Origin: Coix lacryma-jobi var. lacryma-jobi
Lineage: Eukaryota > Streptophyta > Magnoliopsida > Poales > Poaceae
NCBI GenBank assembly: GCA_009763385.1
Contig: CM019826.1
Location: 83,337,942 to 83,401,941, forward strand
Length of the DNA stretch: 64,000 nucleotides
Direction: 5' to 3'
The notes beneath the pieces were generated by a model, which saw only the letters and a list, made by a program, of their open reading frames with translations, was not told the origin of the DNA and did not search any database. This document shows, in pieces, positions 43,865 through 54,864 of the stretch. The translations under genes and the position numbers were made by a program. Position 1 is the stretch's first letter. Every line of letters begins with the position of its first letter.

Positions 43865-46800
43865 GCAGCTGGCCCAACACTGGTATAATTCCCATTTCAC
43901 TCCACCGCAGTGTTGGACGTTATGCTCACCCATGTCTTTTTATTGATGTAGGTTAAAACGATTGGAGAACGTTTGGTTGGTGGTTCCGGGGGCTTCAAGG
44001 CATATGACCGGAAATGCCAGTGGTTCTCCAGTCTTAGTCCAGTTGCCGAACAGGAGTTTATCACACCTTCGGCGCAATAGCAAAGGTAAGGTGTTGTCTC
44101 GTGGGTCGGTGCGGGTTAATGAGCACTTTGTGTTGGCGATGTTGCTCTTGTTTTCTAACTTGCATTTTAACCCTTCTTTCTGTTTCGCGACTCTTTGATG
44201 ATGATATGAGATTCGTTTTAAGCCGACTCTCAGTGATTTGGGATCCTCAGGGCAATCTTGTATGTTTGATTTTGCCCTTGGAAAAGTCTTTCGTGCGAAT
44301 TTTCTCGGATCGTTTGGAATTTCTCGTTGTCTTTTGGCGGACCTTCCTCCTCTGTATTTTGGAAGTGGCATAGGAGACTAGGTCACCTGAGCTTCAACTT
44401 GCTTGCAAGGCTTAGTTACTTGGCTTATATGAGGTTGTCTCAGATGTCCATGGAGAAGGATCTTGTTTTCCATTCTTGTAGACATGGGAAGATGGTTGCC
44501 GCTCCCCACCATCCAGTGACTAGGTCATGACTAAGCGCCTTGGAGAGCTTTTGCAACATGGACCTAGTTGGTCCGGCTCGGTGAGCTCGGTTGGGGGGAA
44601 GTGGTACGTGCTTGTTGTTGTTGACGATTTTGATATATTCGTGGGTTTTCTTTTAGCTGAGAAAACCGAGACTTTCTCCTTTGCTCGCAATCTGATTTGC
44701 GTCTTAGAATGAGTTCCATATGAACTCAATGTGATCAATTCGGAGTGATAATGGTTCCGAATTTAAGAATTCGGATTTTGAGAAGTTTGTAACTCTTTGG
44801 GTTTGGAGCATCAGTGTTCTTCCCCCTACACACCGCCACAAAATGGTGTTGTAGAGAGGAAGAATCGGACCTGTAGAGATGCCAGGACGAGTCTCGATGA
44901 GCATAGGACTCCTAGTCGATATTGGGCCGAAGCTATGAGCACTGCATGCTTATTTCAATCGCATTTTTCTCGAGCCTTCTTGAAAAAGACTTCTTATGGT
45001 TGCGTTTTGGAAAAACTGCCCAAGGTGAGTTATTTTAGAGTTTTTGGTGCCACTGTTTTATACTCAAGAAAGGCAACCTGGACAAATTGAGTCTGTTCTT
45101 CGACGGTGTATTTTTGGGTTATGGCACTCCCACACTCATGCATATCGTGTACTTAACCTTGATACTAACCGAGTCATGGAGAATCAGAGGTCACCTTTGC
45201 GAGACCATGGTTTCCCTTCTTCTCGTTTTGAGCGTGCAGGTGATCATGAGGTTGGTGAGCCTCTTTTGAAGACGAGGACGAGGGTGCTGAAGGAATGGAT
45301 GATCAGCACCACTCCATGTTGTGCCGCAAGCGTCGGCTTCTACTACGACGACATGCGCCCCAACCCCACTTCGTGACTACTTAGGGGCCGGGGGTACGAC
45401 CATCGGTTGTACCTTTTGTACCGAGGAGGCACAGCTGCTGTTGAGGGAAGGTTTCTTCAGCTCGGGAGGCGCCACGACACATTCCGCGCCAACACCGCCT
45501 CAACAGATGATCGGCAGCATCGGCGAACGTGTCACTCAGTCAAGGTCAGAACAAATCTCTCACTTTGCTCATTCGGCATTTGTTGCTGATTTTGAACCTC
45601 GGATGTTGGACATGCTTTATCTGTTTCCTGATGGGTCAATGCCATGCATGAGGAGTTAGAAAATTTTGAGAGAAATCAGGTTTGGGTTTGGTTCCACCTC
45701 CTCGAGTGTCACCCTATTGGTACAAAATGGGCTTTCAAAAAAAAACAAGGAGAGGATAGTATGTTGTGAGAAACAAGGCCAGAATGTAGCCAGGGGTATA
45801 GTCAGAAGGAGGGGATGACTATGAGGGGACTTTGCTCCTGTAGCTGTTTGGAGGCAATTAGGATACATCCTGGCTTTTGCTGCATCCAAGGGTTAAACTT
45901 TTTCAAATGGATGTCAAGAGTGCCTTCTTACACGGCTACATAGAAGAAGAGGTTTATGTGAAACAATCCCCCGGTTTTCAAAAAATCCCAAGTTTCCAAA
46001 CCATCTTTTAAACTTCACAAAGCTTTGTGGTTTGAAAACAAGCCTCTAGAGCTTGGTATGTAGGTTGAAAACCTTTTTGCTTGCTAAGGGTTTAAAATGG
46101 ATGTGTGGATAAAACGTTTTTTCTCCTCAAGCGAGGCAGTGGCACTTTTTGGTCCAGATTTACGTGGATGATATCATTTTTGGTGGTTCTTTCTCACGCT
46201 TTGGTTGCAAGTTTGCAGATACTATGAGCAGGATTTGAGATGAGCATGATGGGTGAGTTGACGTTTTTCCTTGGGCTGCAAACAGCAATCCCAAGAGGGG
46301 ACGTTCGTGCCCCAGGGTAAGTACACCAAGGACTATTGAAGAAGTTCGATATGGGTGAGGCCAAGCCTCTTACAACACCCATGTCGACCACGACAGCCCT
46401 GGATAGAAAAGGATGGAGAAGCTATGGACCCGAAGGAGTACAGAGTATTGATCCGTGTCCATGCTGTACTGACGCGAAACGCCCGGACATCCAGTTCGCG
46501 GTGTGTCTTTGCGCGCGATTTCAGTCATCGCGCGCACCTCCACGTCAGGCGGTCAAGCGCATTATGAGGTAATTATGCTTCACACCTGAGTTTGGGATTT
46601 GGTATTCTGCTTTTCCACCCTTCCCTTGTGGTTACTCGGATGCTGATTTTGCTGGTTGCCGACTTGATCGCAAGTCCACTTCTGGGACTGTCAGGTTATT
46701 GGTTCTTCTCTTGTATCGTGGTCTTCTTGCAAGCAGTCTAATGTCACCACGTCTACCCACGAGGCTGAGTATGTTGCTGCGGTAGTTGTTGTCCCAGTTG

Positions 46801-47093
46801 CTGGGATGATGACCACTTTGTGTGATTTTGGTCTAAGCTTTTTCTCGCGTTCCTTTGTTTGTGACAGCACGAGTGGCGATTAGCGTTACTAAGAACCCCG
46901 TGCTGCACTCTAAGACCAAACACATGATGTGCGCTTTCATTTCTTGCGAGACCATTATGAGAAGGGTGATATCGACCTCCACCATGTCGATACCATCATC
47001 AGTTGGCTGATATTTTCACCAAGCTTTGGACCAATCAAATTTGCTAGGTTGAGAGTGAGCTTGTGTGTGTTTCCCTTTTATAGGGGGAAACAT
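43865..47093 (+). pseudogene. Sirevirus copy 2 pol (all domains, indel-ridden)
   Basis: The only pol of this family here that is not deleted. It has the protease start (NVWLV..., then SRHMT) at about 43965. Integrase has the zinc finger (HRRLGHLSFNLLARL, about 44370), the RSDNGSEF-like D block (about 44740) and the PPQNGVVERKNRT E block (about 44830). RT has the catalytic YVDD at 46161-46172. RNase H has YSDADFAG at about 46632 and the end FTKL..., matching copy 1. Frames break repeatedly. It ends at about 47093. The integrase-before-RT order confirms Ty1/copia. Sequencing error may account for much of the damage. Confidence 0.86.
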
Positions 47094-48593
47094 TTGGGTC
47101 GTGTATCGTAGACTGACTCTTTTTCCTTATTTGGTTTCATGAGTTTAGTTTTTGCATTTCATCAGCATATTTACTTTCAGAACTTCATGTATAAATCTTT
47201 AGAATGTGAACTATGCTCTGGTTGTGTATGCTCTGAGGCTATATAATGTGCTGTAGCTTATGCTCTTTCTGATCACTGATACATTTTGTGGGGTTGAGCT
47301 ATTTATGAATGGTGAACTTTCTTAATGACCTTAAACTTGAAATGTTCACCATTGAGATATGCAACTAGCATGTGTAGATGTGTTGTAAATCTTGTGCTTT
47401 TCATATATGCTAGGTTGCTATGTCTCTAGTTATGAGTCATTCACTTGCTTGGTATGTTCATATTCTGCTTTAAATTGGATCCAAGTAAGTGAATTGGAAA
47501 GATCGAGATGGGATTGCTTGTCCAGCACATCACAATATCGAGATGTTTCTTCATTGCACCTTGAGTTAAACTTGAGCTGTGTAGTGTATGACCGAAACTG
47601 TTGCTTTAAAAGCTTCTGAGATACTTCGCACAGACTTCGCACAGTTGAAAAGTTAGGCAATGACAAGTTTTCAACCCTCTGCAATCACATGCTAAAATTG
47701 ACTGTGTAATTTAACCGCTGCAACTATGATAAATTTGAATACACAAGTCTATGTTCATTCTATAGCATGATGATTGAACTTGTAGGGGAGTTCCACTTTG
47801 TATAACACGTTTAGCACTTGTTTGATTCCTGTCTATACATGTTAGTGCTATTTTTGATGGTGAACACTTTTGGCTAAAAAACTGCTCACTTTGCTCAAAT
47901 GTTCATATTTCGTATTCAGTGATCAGTTTGAGCTTTGGTAGCATTTGTGCTTATTATTGAGTCATCGGATCAGCACTTTGTCGAGCATCGTCATATTTCT
48001 ATCGACTATATCCTGAAGCTGCTAAACTTGCATTTTAACTCATATGCATTTGGAGGGGAGACACTTGATAGTGCATTTACACTAAGGGGGAGAAAGTACT
48101 TGCCAAATCATAAGGGGGAGAAATCAAAAACATATCTTGGTTGTGTGCACTATTGGAGGGGGAGTTTGAGTTGGCTCGGATTTTGAGGATTTTGAATTTT
48201 TCCAATTGGTTTGAAGCTTTTCTGCTCGGTGTTCAATTGGTTCGGAGCTTTTCTGCTAGTTGTGTTGAGCCTCTGTGCCTCTGTCTTGAGGGACTAGCAG
48301 TTTTGCCTTTCGATGAGGTTAGCTGATGTGCTATTCAGTTGATTTTGCCTCATTTGATGTCGAGCCTCTTGCAGTTCAGCTGTCACCATTTCCAGTTGGA
48401 TTTTAGTGATTTCAGTTGATATTGACTTCTCTTGCTAGTGGTGTTGAGCCTGTTCTACCTCTTCTTGAGGGCTAGTTTGCTTTGCTTGGTTGGACGAGCC
48501 GTTGCCCATGGTCTTGGGAACCAAGTTGTTTTGCTCTTTCACTTGACTCTCTCTCGCTTTGATATGCTTTGTGGTCATTTGCGACGAGTTCTT
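47094..48593 (+). mobile_element. Sirevirus copy 2, 3' non-coding region with repeated polypurine tracts
   Basis: Matches 28745-30280 with indels. Purine tracts lie at 48084-48093 and 48112-48121 (both AAGGGGGAGA) and 48155-48164 (GGAGGGGGAG). It runs into the N gap before the 3' LTR. No gene is supported. Confidence 0.78.
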
Positions 48594-49093
48594 NNNNNNN
48601 NNNNNNNNNNNNNNNNNNNNNNNNNNNNNNNNNNNNNNNNNNNNNNNNNNNNNNNNNNNNNNNNNNNNNNNNNNNNNNNNNNNNNNNNNNNNNNNNNNNN
48701 NNNNNNNNNNNNNNNNNNNNNNNNNNNNNNNNNNNNNNNNNNNNNNNNNNNNNNNNNNNNNNNNNNNNNNNNNNNNNNNNNNNNNNNNNNNNNNNNNNNN
48801 NNNNNNNNNNNNNNNNNNNNNNNNNNNNNNNNNNNNNNNNNNNNNNNNNNNNNNNNNNNNNNNNNNNNNNNNNNNNNNNNNNNNNNNNNNNNNNNNNNNN
48901 NNNNNNNNNNNNNNNNNNNNNNNNNNNNNNNNNNNNNNNNNNNNNNNNNNNNNNNNNNNNNNNNNNNNNNNNNNNNNNNNNNNNNNNNNNNNNNNNNNNN
49001 NNNNNNNNNNNNNNNNNNNNNNNNNNNNNNNNNNNNNNNNNNNNNNNNNNNNNNNNNNNNNNNNNNNNNNNNNNNNNNNNNNNNNNNNNNNNN
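48594..49093. other. Assembly gap (500 N)
   Basis: Exactly 500 N; the Sirevirus copy 2 3' LTR and most of a Tekay-like element are not visible across it. Confidence 0.99.
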
Positions 49094-49538
49094 AATTCAA
49101 AGTAGGTGACTATGTGTACTTGAAAGTATCACCCATGAAAGGAGTTAGACGTTTTGGTGTGAAAAGAAAGTTAGCACCAAGGTTTGTGGGACCATATAGG
49201 ATTTTGGAAAGAAAGGGAGAAGTGGCTTATCAACTACAGTTACCTGAACATTTGGAAAGCGATATTCCCTGTTTTCCATGTGTCACAATTGAAGAAATGT
49301 CTGCGAGTTCCAGGAGAGGAAATACAACCGGCCAACATCAAGTTACAATCCGACCTCACTTACTCAGTAGAACCGCGCCGACTGCTTGATGAAAAGGAAA
49401 GGATAACCCGCTGGAAGAATAGTGAAGCAGTATAAGGTATCTTGGAGTGAGCAAGATGATCGAGATGCCACTTGGGAAACAGAAGACTATCTAAGAGAAG
49501 TATATCCCCACTTCTTTAAGAAATTGTTAGTAACTTAA
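49094..49538 (+). pseudogene. Second Tekay-like element: integrase C terminus and chromodomain
   Basis: Begins at the gap in the integrase C-terminal GPY/F region (KVGDYVYLKVSPMKGVRRFG, KLAPRFVGPYRIL) and is similar to, but clearly distinct from, the array family. A shift at about 49265 moves the frame (FHVSQLKKCLRVPG continues in another), and an insertion near 49415 (GCTGGAAGAATAG) shifts it again. The chromodomain then reads QYKVSWSEQDDRDATWETEDYLREVYP, ending TAA at 49536-49538. It belongs to the LTR that starts at 49574. Its upstream ORF, if any, is hidden by the gap. Confidence 0.87.
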
Positions 49539-49559
49539 ATCTCGGGACGAGATTCCTTT

Positions 49560-49572
49560 AAGGAGGGGAGGG
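49560..49572 (+). other. Polypurine tract, second Tekay-like element
   Basis: AAGGAGGGGAGGG just before the LTR, preceded by CTCGGGACGAGATTCC, which resembles the array's CTCGGGGCGAGATTTC. Confidence 0.85.
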
Positions 49573-49573
49573 C

Positions 49574-52500
49574 TGTAACACCCTAGGTGTTAAGCAACCC
49601 TAAATGCATAACTTGACATCTCATGAGCATAAAGCATCATCATCTCATGTTGCATTCTTTTTGTTAAGTATCATTTCTGTGTGCTCTTATGATGCTCTGC
49701 TTGTTAAAATTCTTGTTTGACTTGGTTGTGGAGTGCTAGTGTCTTCTTAGTAGTTGAACCTTGTTGGGGAGTCAAAATGAAGCTAGGTTTATGTTGGTCA
49801 TTTTTGCTAACTAAGCCTTTAACCCTGGTTGCCTTAATTGAGCCCTAGGAGTCCTTTTGTTTGACTAACTAAGACCTTCTTGATAGAAGCTTTGCATGGC
49901 TGTGGGCCCTTAACCAAAAGTGTGTAGAATTTAGAGTAGAACAAAAGTTGTTTAAGGCCCAACTCATGAAAATGGGTTTAACAAGGTGTTTTGGGACCCA
50001 CAAGGCAGATTAGAGGGAGTTTAGACTTAGAAAATTTCTCTAAGTCCTATCTGTCCAAAACAGTTTCATCTAGCCATCTTTGGAGCTTTTCCTGGAGCAA
50101 TCTAGGCCGAACCAAACCTTGATCTTGTAACCAAAGTTGTAGATGGTATGTAGCTCTACTCAATGGAACAAGTGGTTTAGCGTTTCACTGAGTGGATTAG
50201 GAGATAATCATGACCAAAGTTCGGCCGTCAGTCGGCCATCAGCAGCTGAATTCGGCCGATTCAGTTTGAATCGACGCCGGTCGTGGCCGACCGCGCGCAG
50301 AAGACGCCCGCCGCGTGGCGCAATCCGGCCGGGGACGCAGCGTCCGCGCGCGGCGTGGCGAGCATAAGCTGCCCGCTCGCCCCGCTGCCCGAGCCGCGCC
50401 GCTCCTCCCTCCATTCTGTCCCCTCCCTCGCTCTTGCTCTCGTTCGCCGGTGCCCGAGCGGAAAAGGGGAGAAAGCAGGGCGCCGCCGCCGTTCGCCGCC
50501 GTGCCGCCACCGTACCAATCCATCCACACACCCACCAAGCTTCGCCGTGAGCTCCCGTACCCTGTGCTGCCCTTAACGCTCCATAGGAAACCCTAGGCAA
50601 ACCCCGGAGTGAGCCGCCGCCATGGCCGCCATGACCGCCGTGCTCGGTTCGCCGTGGCCGGCCTCCGTCCCGTGGTTGCGTGTTGCCCTAGCGCGTGTTT
50701 AGGGGTCAGTGAGGTCCGAGGAGGAGTTAGGGGATGATGGTTAAGCTGATTAGGGTTAGGTGCCCGCGGAACGCCGTTGTCCGCCATGTCCGCCATGGCC
50801 GGCAAGCTCGGTCCTCCGTGGCCAACTTCCTTCCCATGGCCGTCCGTCGGTATTGGCTCGTGTTCACGAATCGCCGAGGCTCGTAGAAGGTGTTGGAGGT
50901 GTCGGTTAAGCCGATTAGGGTCTGGAAGTGCGAGTACGCCGTCGTCCGCCGCTCGCCATGGTCGCCGGAGTGGCACCGCCGTGGACGCGGGTGCTCGAAG
51001 CTCGAACCCTGGCTTCTGAGCCTCGGGTTAGGTTTACGAAGGTCACTAGAGTAGGATTCGGGAGTCCGTTTAGCTCGTCGTGGCCGGAGTCGGCCGGCGT
51101 AGCTCGCCCGCGCCGCCGTGTCCGCCATCGCCGTCGGCGAGCTCGATCCGCGTGTGCGCTGTGCCAGCCGAGAGTACCGTTGGGTGCGGAAGGAGAAGGG
51201 GAGTCTGTCGGTGGAGTTGGCTTCGCCGGAAAGTTCGCCGCCGGCGAGCCACGGCATGGTCAACCTCCTCCCCTGTTCGGTGTGTCTGACGAGTGGGGTC
51301 AGTTTGACCCGAGGGCCCGCGCGTCAGTGAGTCAGGTTCCGTCTATGTGCACTGGTTTGGGTGCACGTAGCAGTTTAGGTTTGAATGTTTTTCAGGGTTT
51401 TGTTTAAATAAGTTTTCAGAAATTGTTGTAATGCTTGTTTAATTCATATCTTGCTAAATATAAATGCTAAAAAGGTGAAACAAGTTTTGTTAGGATTGTT
51501 ATGTTGAGGTCTATGCATGAAAAATATAATATGTCCAGTTTGTGGTGAGTTTCTGTGTAGTTATATTTAATTCATGTTTAGGCTGAAATCTTGTTAAATG
51601 CTTAGTAAATTATGTATAGCTCATAAAAATGTGATTCTTGTTTTGTTAGGTTGGTGTTGAGGAATAGTTTCTGGGAAAAATGTAAAATGAGATTGCTCTG
51701 TGAAATAATTTGGCAATAGTAATTAAAATGGTTAAATGCTGTTTTCTTTTTTATTTTGTAGTAATTAAAATATGAAGAGTATAGACTTGGTAATTTTTTA
51801 CTGACTGCTCTTGTGCTAAGAAGTTCAGAAGAAAATTATGAGATTTGTTGTTTGACACTTTGTACTAGGGGGTGTAGTTCAAAGCACCTTTTCATGATAG
51901 AATTTGTCTTTTTCATAGGGGGTAGAGTCTAGGTCCAAATGGGATGAAATTTGGACAGGGGATTAGATTAAGTGTTGTGAATCTCCAGTATTTTTTGTAG
52001 ATTTTTCCCAAGCTGTCTAGAATGGGTTGCTGTTATAGGTTGGTTTGTTTAGAGTTAGTCTAGCTCTGGCTAGAGGTTAATAGACCCGTTAAGCAAACTT
52101 TGATGTGGTGACAACAGGACGTAGTAAGTTAGTTATGTTAAATTAGGTGGTTGGTTAACAGTAGATGACATATGCTTATCTCCTGAATTGTTACTCCATG
52201 TTGCATCACCATGCATTCCGTGTGCATTCATGTTATTCATTCATGTATCCGCATCATGCAGGATCGGTAGTGGAAGCTCAGGAACCGACGCCGGAGGAGC
52301 AGTGCCAGGAGGAGGCAGCCGGAGGAGAGGGTTCCGGAAGGAGACGCTGAGGACCTGCCGGAGTGCCGTGATCACCGCCCCGCCGACTTCGAGCGAGGCA
52401 AGCCCCGGAGCATTTTCTCCTACGGTTTGCAAATTACCGTTACAAGTTAACCTGATATGATTGTTGCATTAGGTTATAGGAGTTGTGTGATACCGTTGCT

Positions 52501-53938
52501 GCATTAATTAATTATCCTTGTCCACCTGCAAATACTATCTTGTTATCCCTGATAAGTCTAGGCTCGTTTATGCTTAGCCTGCTTAGACCGGTAAAAGTCG
52601 GGTGATTTCCTGTCTCCCGCATATAGGTGGATACTGATCATGTTTAGCCTGGTGCTATCATGGAGATAACCATGTGATAATTAATCTGAGACCGGGCGGG
52701 ATGTAGGAGCAGCAGGACATGGGTTCTGTGTGCTAGTAGTCTCCCGTCTGTGTCGATTAGGACCCGACGAAGGCACACCTCAGTCATTTTGAACGCGTCA
52801 ATCACTTAACGGAGTAGGTCGGAGTACCTCCCGTGAAGCCGAGTAAGGTTTTTCGAGCCGGTGATGGAGATGTTGACGCCTAACACCCAGGGCCTTATAT
52901 GTACCGTGGGCAACTATTCTGATCGACCTGGCATGGTCCGAGGGCAGGCAGGGCCTGATCGACCTGGCATGACCGTGGGCAGTTAATAGCTTGAGCGACC
53001 TGGCATTGAGACAACCCCCGGTGTAGAAGGGCCCATGGCCGTCCCGCGATTTGGGTTCTCGAACCTCCTGAAGTGGTCGCCAACGGCCACCTGGCAGGGT
53101 GTGTCGGGCGAGTGTGCGACATTTTGTCCCCAGCTGGTAGGAATCGATTATAATCGCCATCGCTCCTGGTTAGTGAGTAACTTGACTGGGCATGTGTTAC
53201 CGTAGTAATATATGGAATTAATGATGGTCATGGTTGGTGAATCTGAAAGGCTATTGATGAAATAGTCACTCTTGCTTGAATAAGTAGTCAAGTGTTTGCT
53301 CTAGATCAGGTGCAAATCTAGATAATCAGGCTGATTACATAAAAGTGACTGCTAATACTCTAACGATGATTATTTAATAATAAATGCTTTTATGCAAAAA
53401 GGTAAGTGTGGCCAACCCAGATATAGCCTTGCATAATCTTTGGTGTCAATTATTTCTGGTTTATGACGGGTAAGTCTAGCTGAGTACCTCCTCGTACTCA
53501 GGGTTCTATCCCTTGTTGTTGCAGATGGGCAATGCTTCTACGGCTATTGCGAGAACTGTCTGTACCCCGTCGAGGGCAGTGACTAGACCATGGGCATGGT
53601 CGACCCTTATCTTCCCTGATGCTTTTGTGGATTGATCAAGCATATGGCACTGTATTGTGAACTAAGGACTTGTGTTTCAAAACTATGTCGTTTCCGCTTT
53701 TGAATTCAAACTATGGTTTGTAATAACTGTTGAACTCCGATGTATTTGAACTATGTGCGAACTGAATGTAGGTCGTGGACATGTACGCTAATCTATTACG
53801 ATCTTGGTTAAAGTTGAATGACTTGAAATCCTTCGAGATTTCCGGACTACCGGGTTTATACGAGCTTAAGTACTTGTAGTCTCTGCGCAAGCAGCGATTC
53901 GGTGCTTAATCTGGTATAAATTGGTCGGTTCTGTCACA
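49574..53938 (+). mobile_element. 3' LTR of the second Tekay-like element
   Basis: About 4,365 bases from TGTAACACCCTAGGTGTT to TTCTGTCACA. It is inserted in the 5' LTR of Sirevirus copy 3, whose sequence resumes with ATCAT at 53939, the likely 3' target-site copy. A GC-rich block (about 50220-51300) carries many compositional open frames on both strands that I do not call. It has the same terminal palindrome and the same stem-loop as the array LTRs despite low overall similarity. No gene is seen. Confidence 0.88.
53468..53512 (+). other. Conserved LTR stem-loop, second family
   Basis: CTGAGTAC-CTCCTC-GTACTCAG, an 8-bp stem, inside GGGTAA...ATCCC. It is 470 bases before the LTR end, against about 472 in LTR C. 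Confidence 0.55.
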
Positions 53939-54757
53939 ATCATGAGGCACTACTTTTCACCGAAGGAATTCTCCTCTAACCTCACGAGCTAGTAGATCGA
54001 TTGATTTTTGTTTCGGGTCAAGTTTTTCTTCATTCCCCCGAACTTCTACGATTCATCGATTTGGAGATAGGTTCGAGCCATGATCTCTTAAAGATAGTTC
54101 ACTATCCTCCTTGTGACTCTTCTCACCAAGTTTGATCCCTAGAGGATCCATTTTGGGTGAGATCAAGTCGAATCGGTGGACGAACAGCGGGTTACGTGGT
54201 GACCGGACGCTATCGTCGGGGTGACCGGACGCTGGGAGTCAGAGTCCGGTCGTTGAATGGGTTCGCTGTGATTTTGCACTGACTTGACCGGACGCTGCTC
54301 TTATTCTTTGACCGGACTCGCCTCTTCTACTATTCACAGTCTTTGTCTTGACTAACCGGACGCTGGAAGTGTGACCGGACGCTCAGTGACCGTGAGTCCG
54401 GTCACAAACAGAGAGCTTCCAAAACCATTTTTGCTTGACCGGACGCGTCCGGTGCCTGCTGACCGGACACACCACTTAGTCCGGTCAGAACTGTTTCGCG
54501 CTGTTTCGTTCGCGATTCATTCGTTCGTTGATGGATTTGGTTTCCGTCTTTTGCGTTGAGTTTCTAGGGTTGTGTAGTGTCCCGCTGTGCTTCTCAGAAG
54601 TATCCACCCTACATCTAGGGTCGTGGACACTTGCAAGCTCTAGGGTTTGCTCTTGGGGTTGATTCTTGGGACAGTGGCGACAAGTTTCCGAAAGGAAAAT
54701 TTGAAGCTCCCATTCACCCCCCTCTGGTCGCTTTCTGGTAGCACTTTCGGTCCTTCA
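53939..54757 (+). mobile_element. Sirevirus copy 3, 3' part of 5' LTR
   Basis: Starts after the Tekay-like LTR and matches the copy 2 LTR from about 40380 (ACCGAAGGAATTC...). It ends TTTCGGTCCTTCA before the primer site. The 5' part lies upstream of the inserted element and is not visible. Confidence 0.82.
54201..54487. repeat. ACCGGAC / GTCCGGT motif cluster in the Sirevirus LTR
   Basis: Eight ACCGGAC (mostly GACCGGACGCT) and four GTCCGGT occurrences in under 300 bases. Similar CGGAC/GTCCG motifs are scattered in the copy 2 LTR. Possible promoter elements or hairpin-forming repeats. Confidence 0.75.
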
Positions 54758-54759
54758 AT

Positions 54760-54771
54760 TGGTATCGGAGC
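54760..54771 (+). other. Primer binding site, Sirevirus copy 3
   Basis: TGGTATCGGAGC, two bases after the LTR end. Confidence 0.85.
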
Positions 54772-54859
54772 GGGTTAAGGATCTTCCACCTTAGCCGGTT
54801 TCAGATCCACAGAAGGCGACATGGATCGCGGCGTGGGCAAACCGACGTTCTTCGAAGGG

Positions 54860-54864
54860 ATGAA
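54860..54864 (+). repeat. Target-site duplication, left copy
   Basis: ATGAA directly before the solo LTR; identical to 58077-58081. Confidence 0.93.

Noticed and set aside
50208..51407. Several 60-180-codon frames on both strands
   Set aside because: The same compositional effect in the GC-rich part of the 49574-53938 LTR; no family resemblance.
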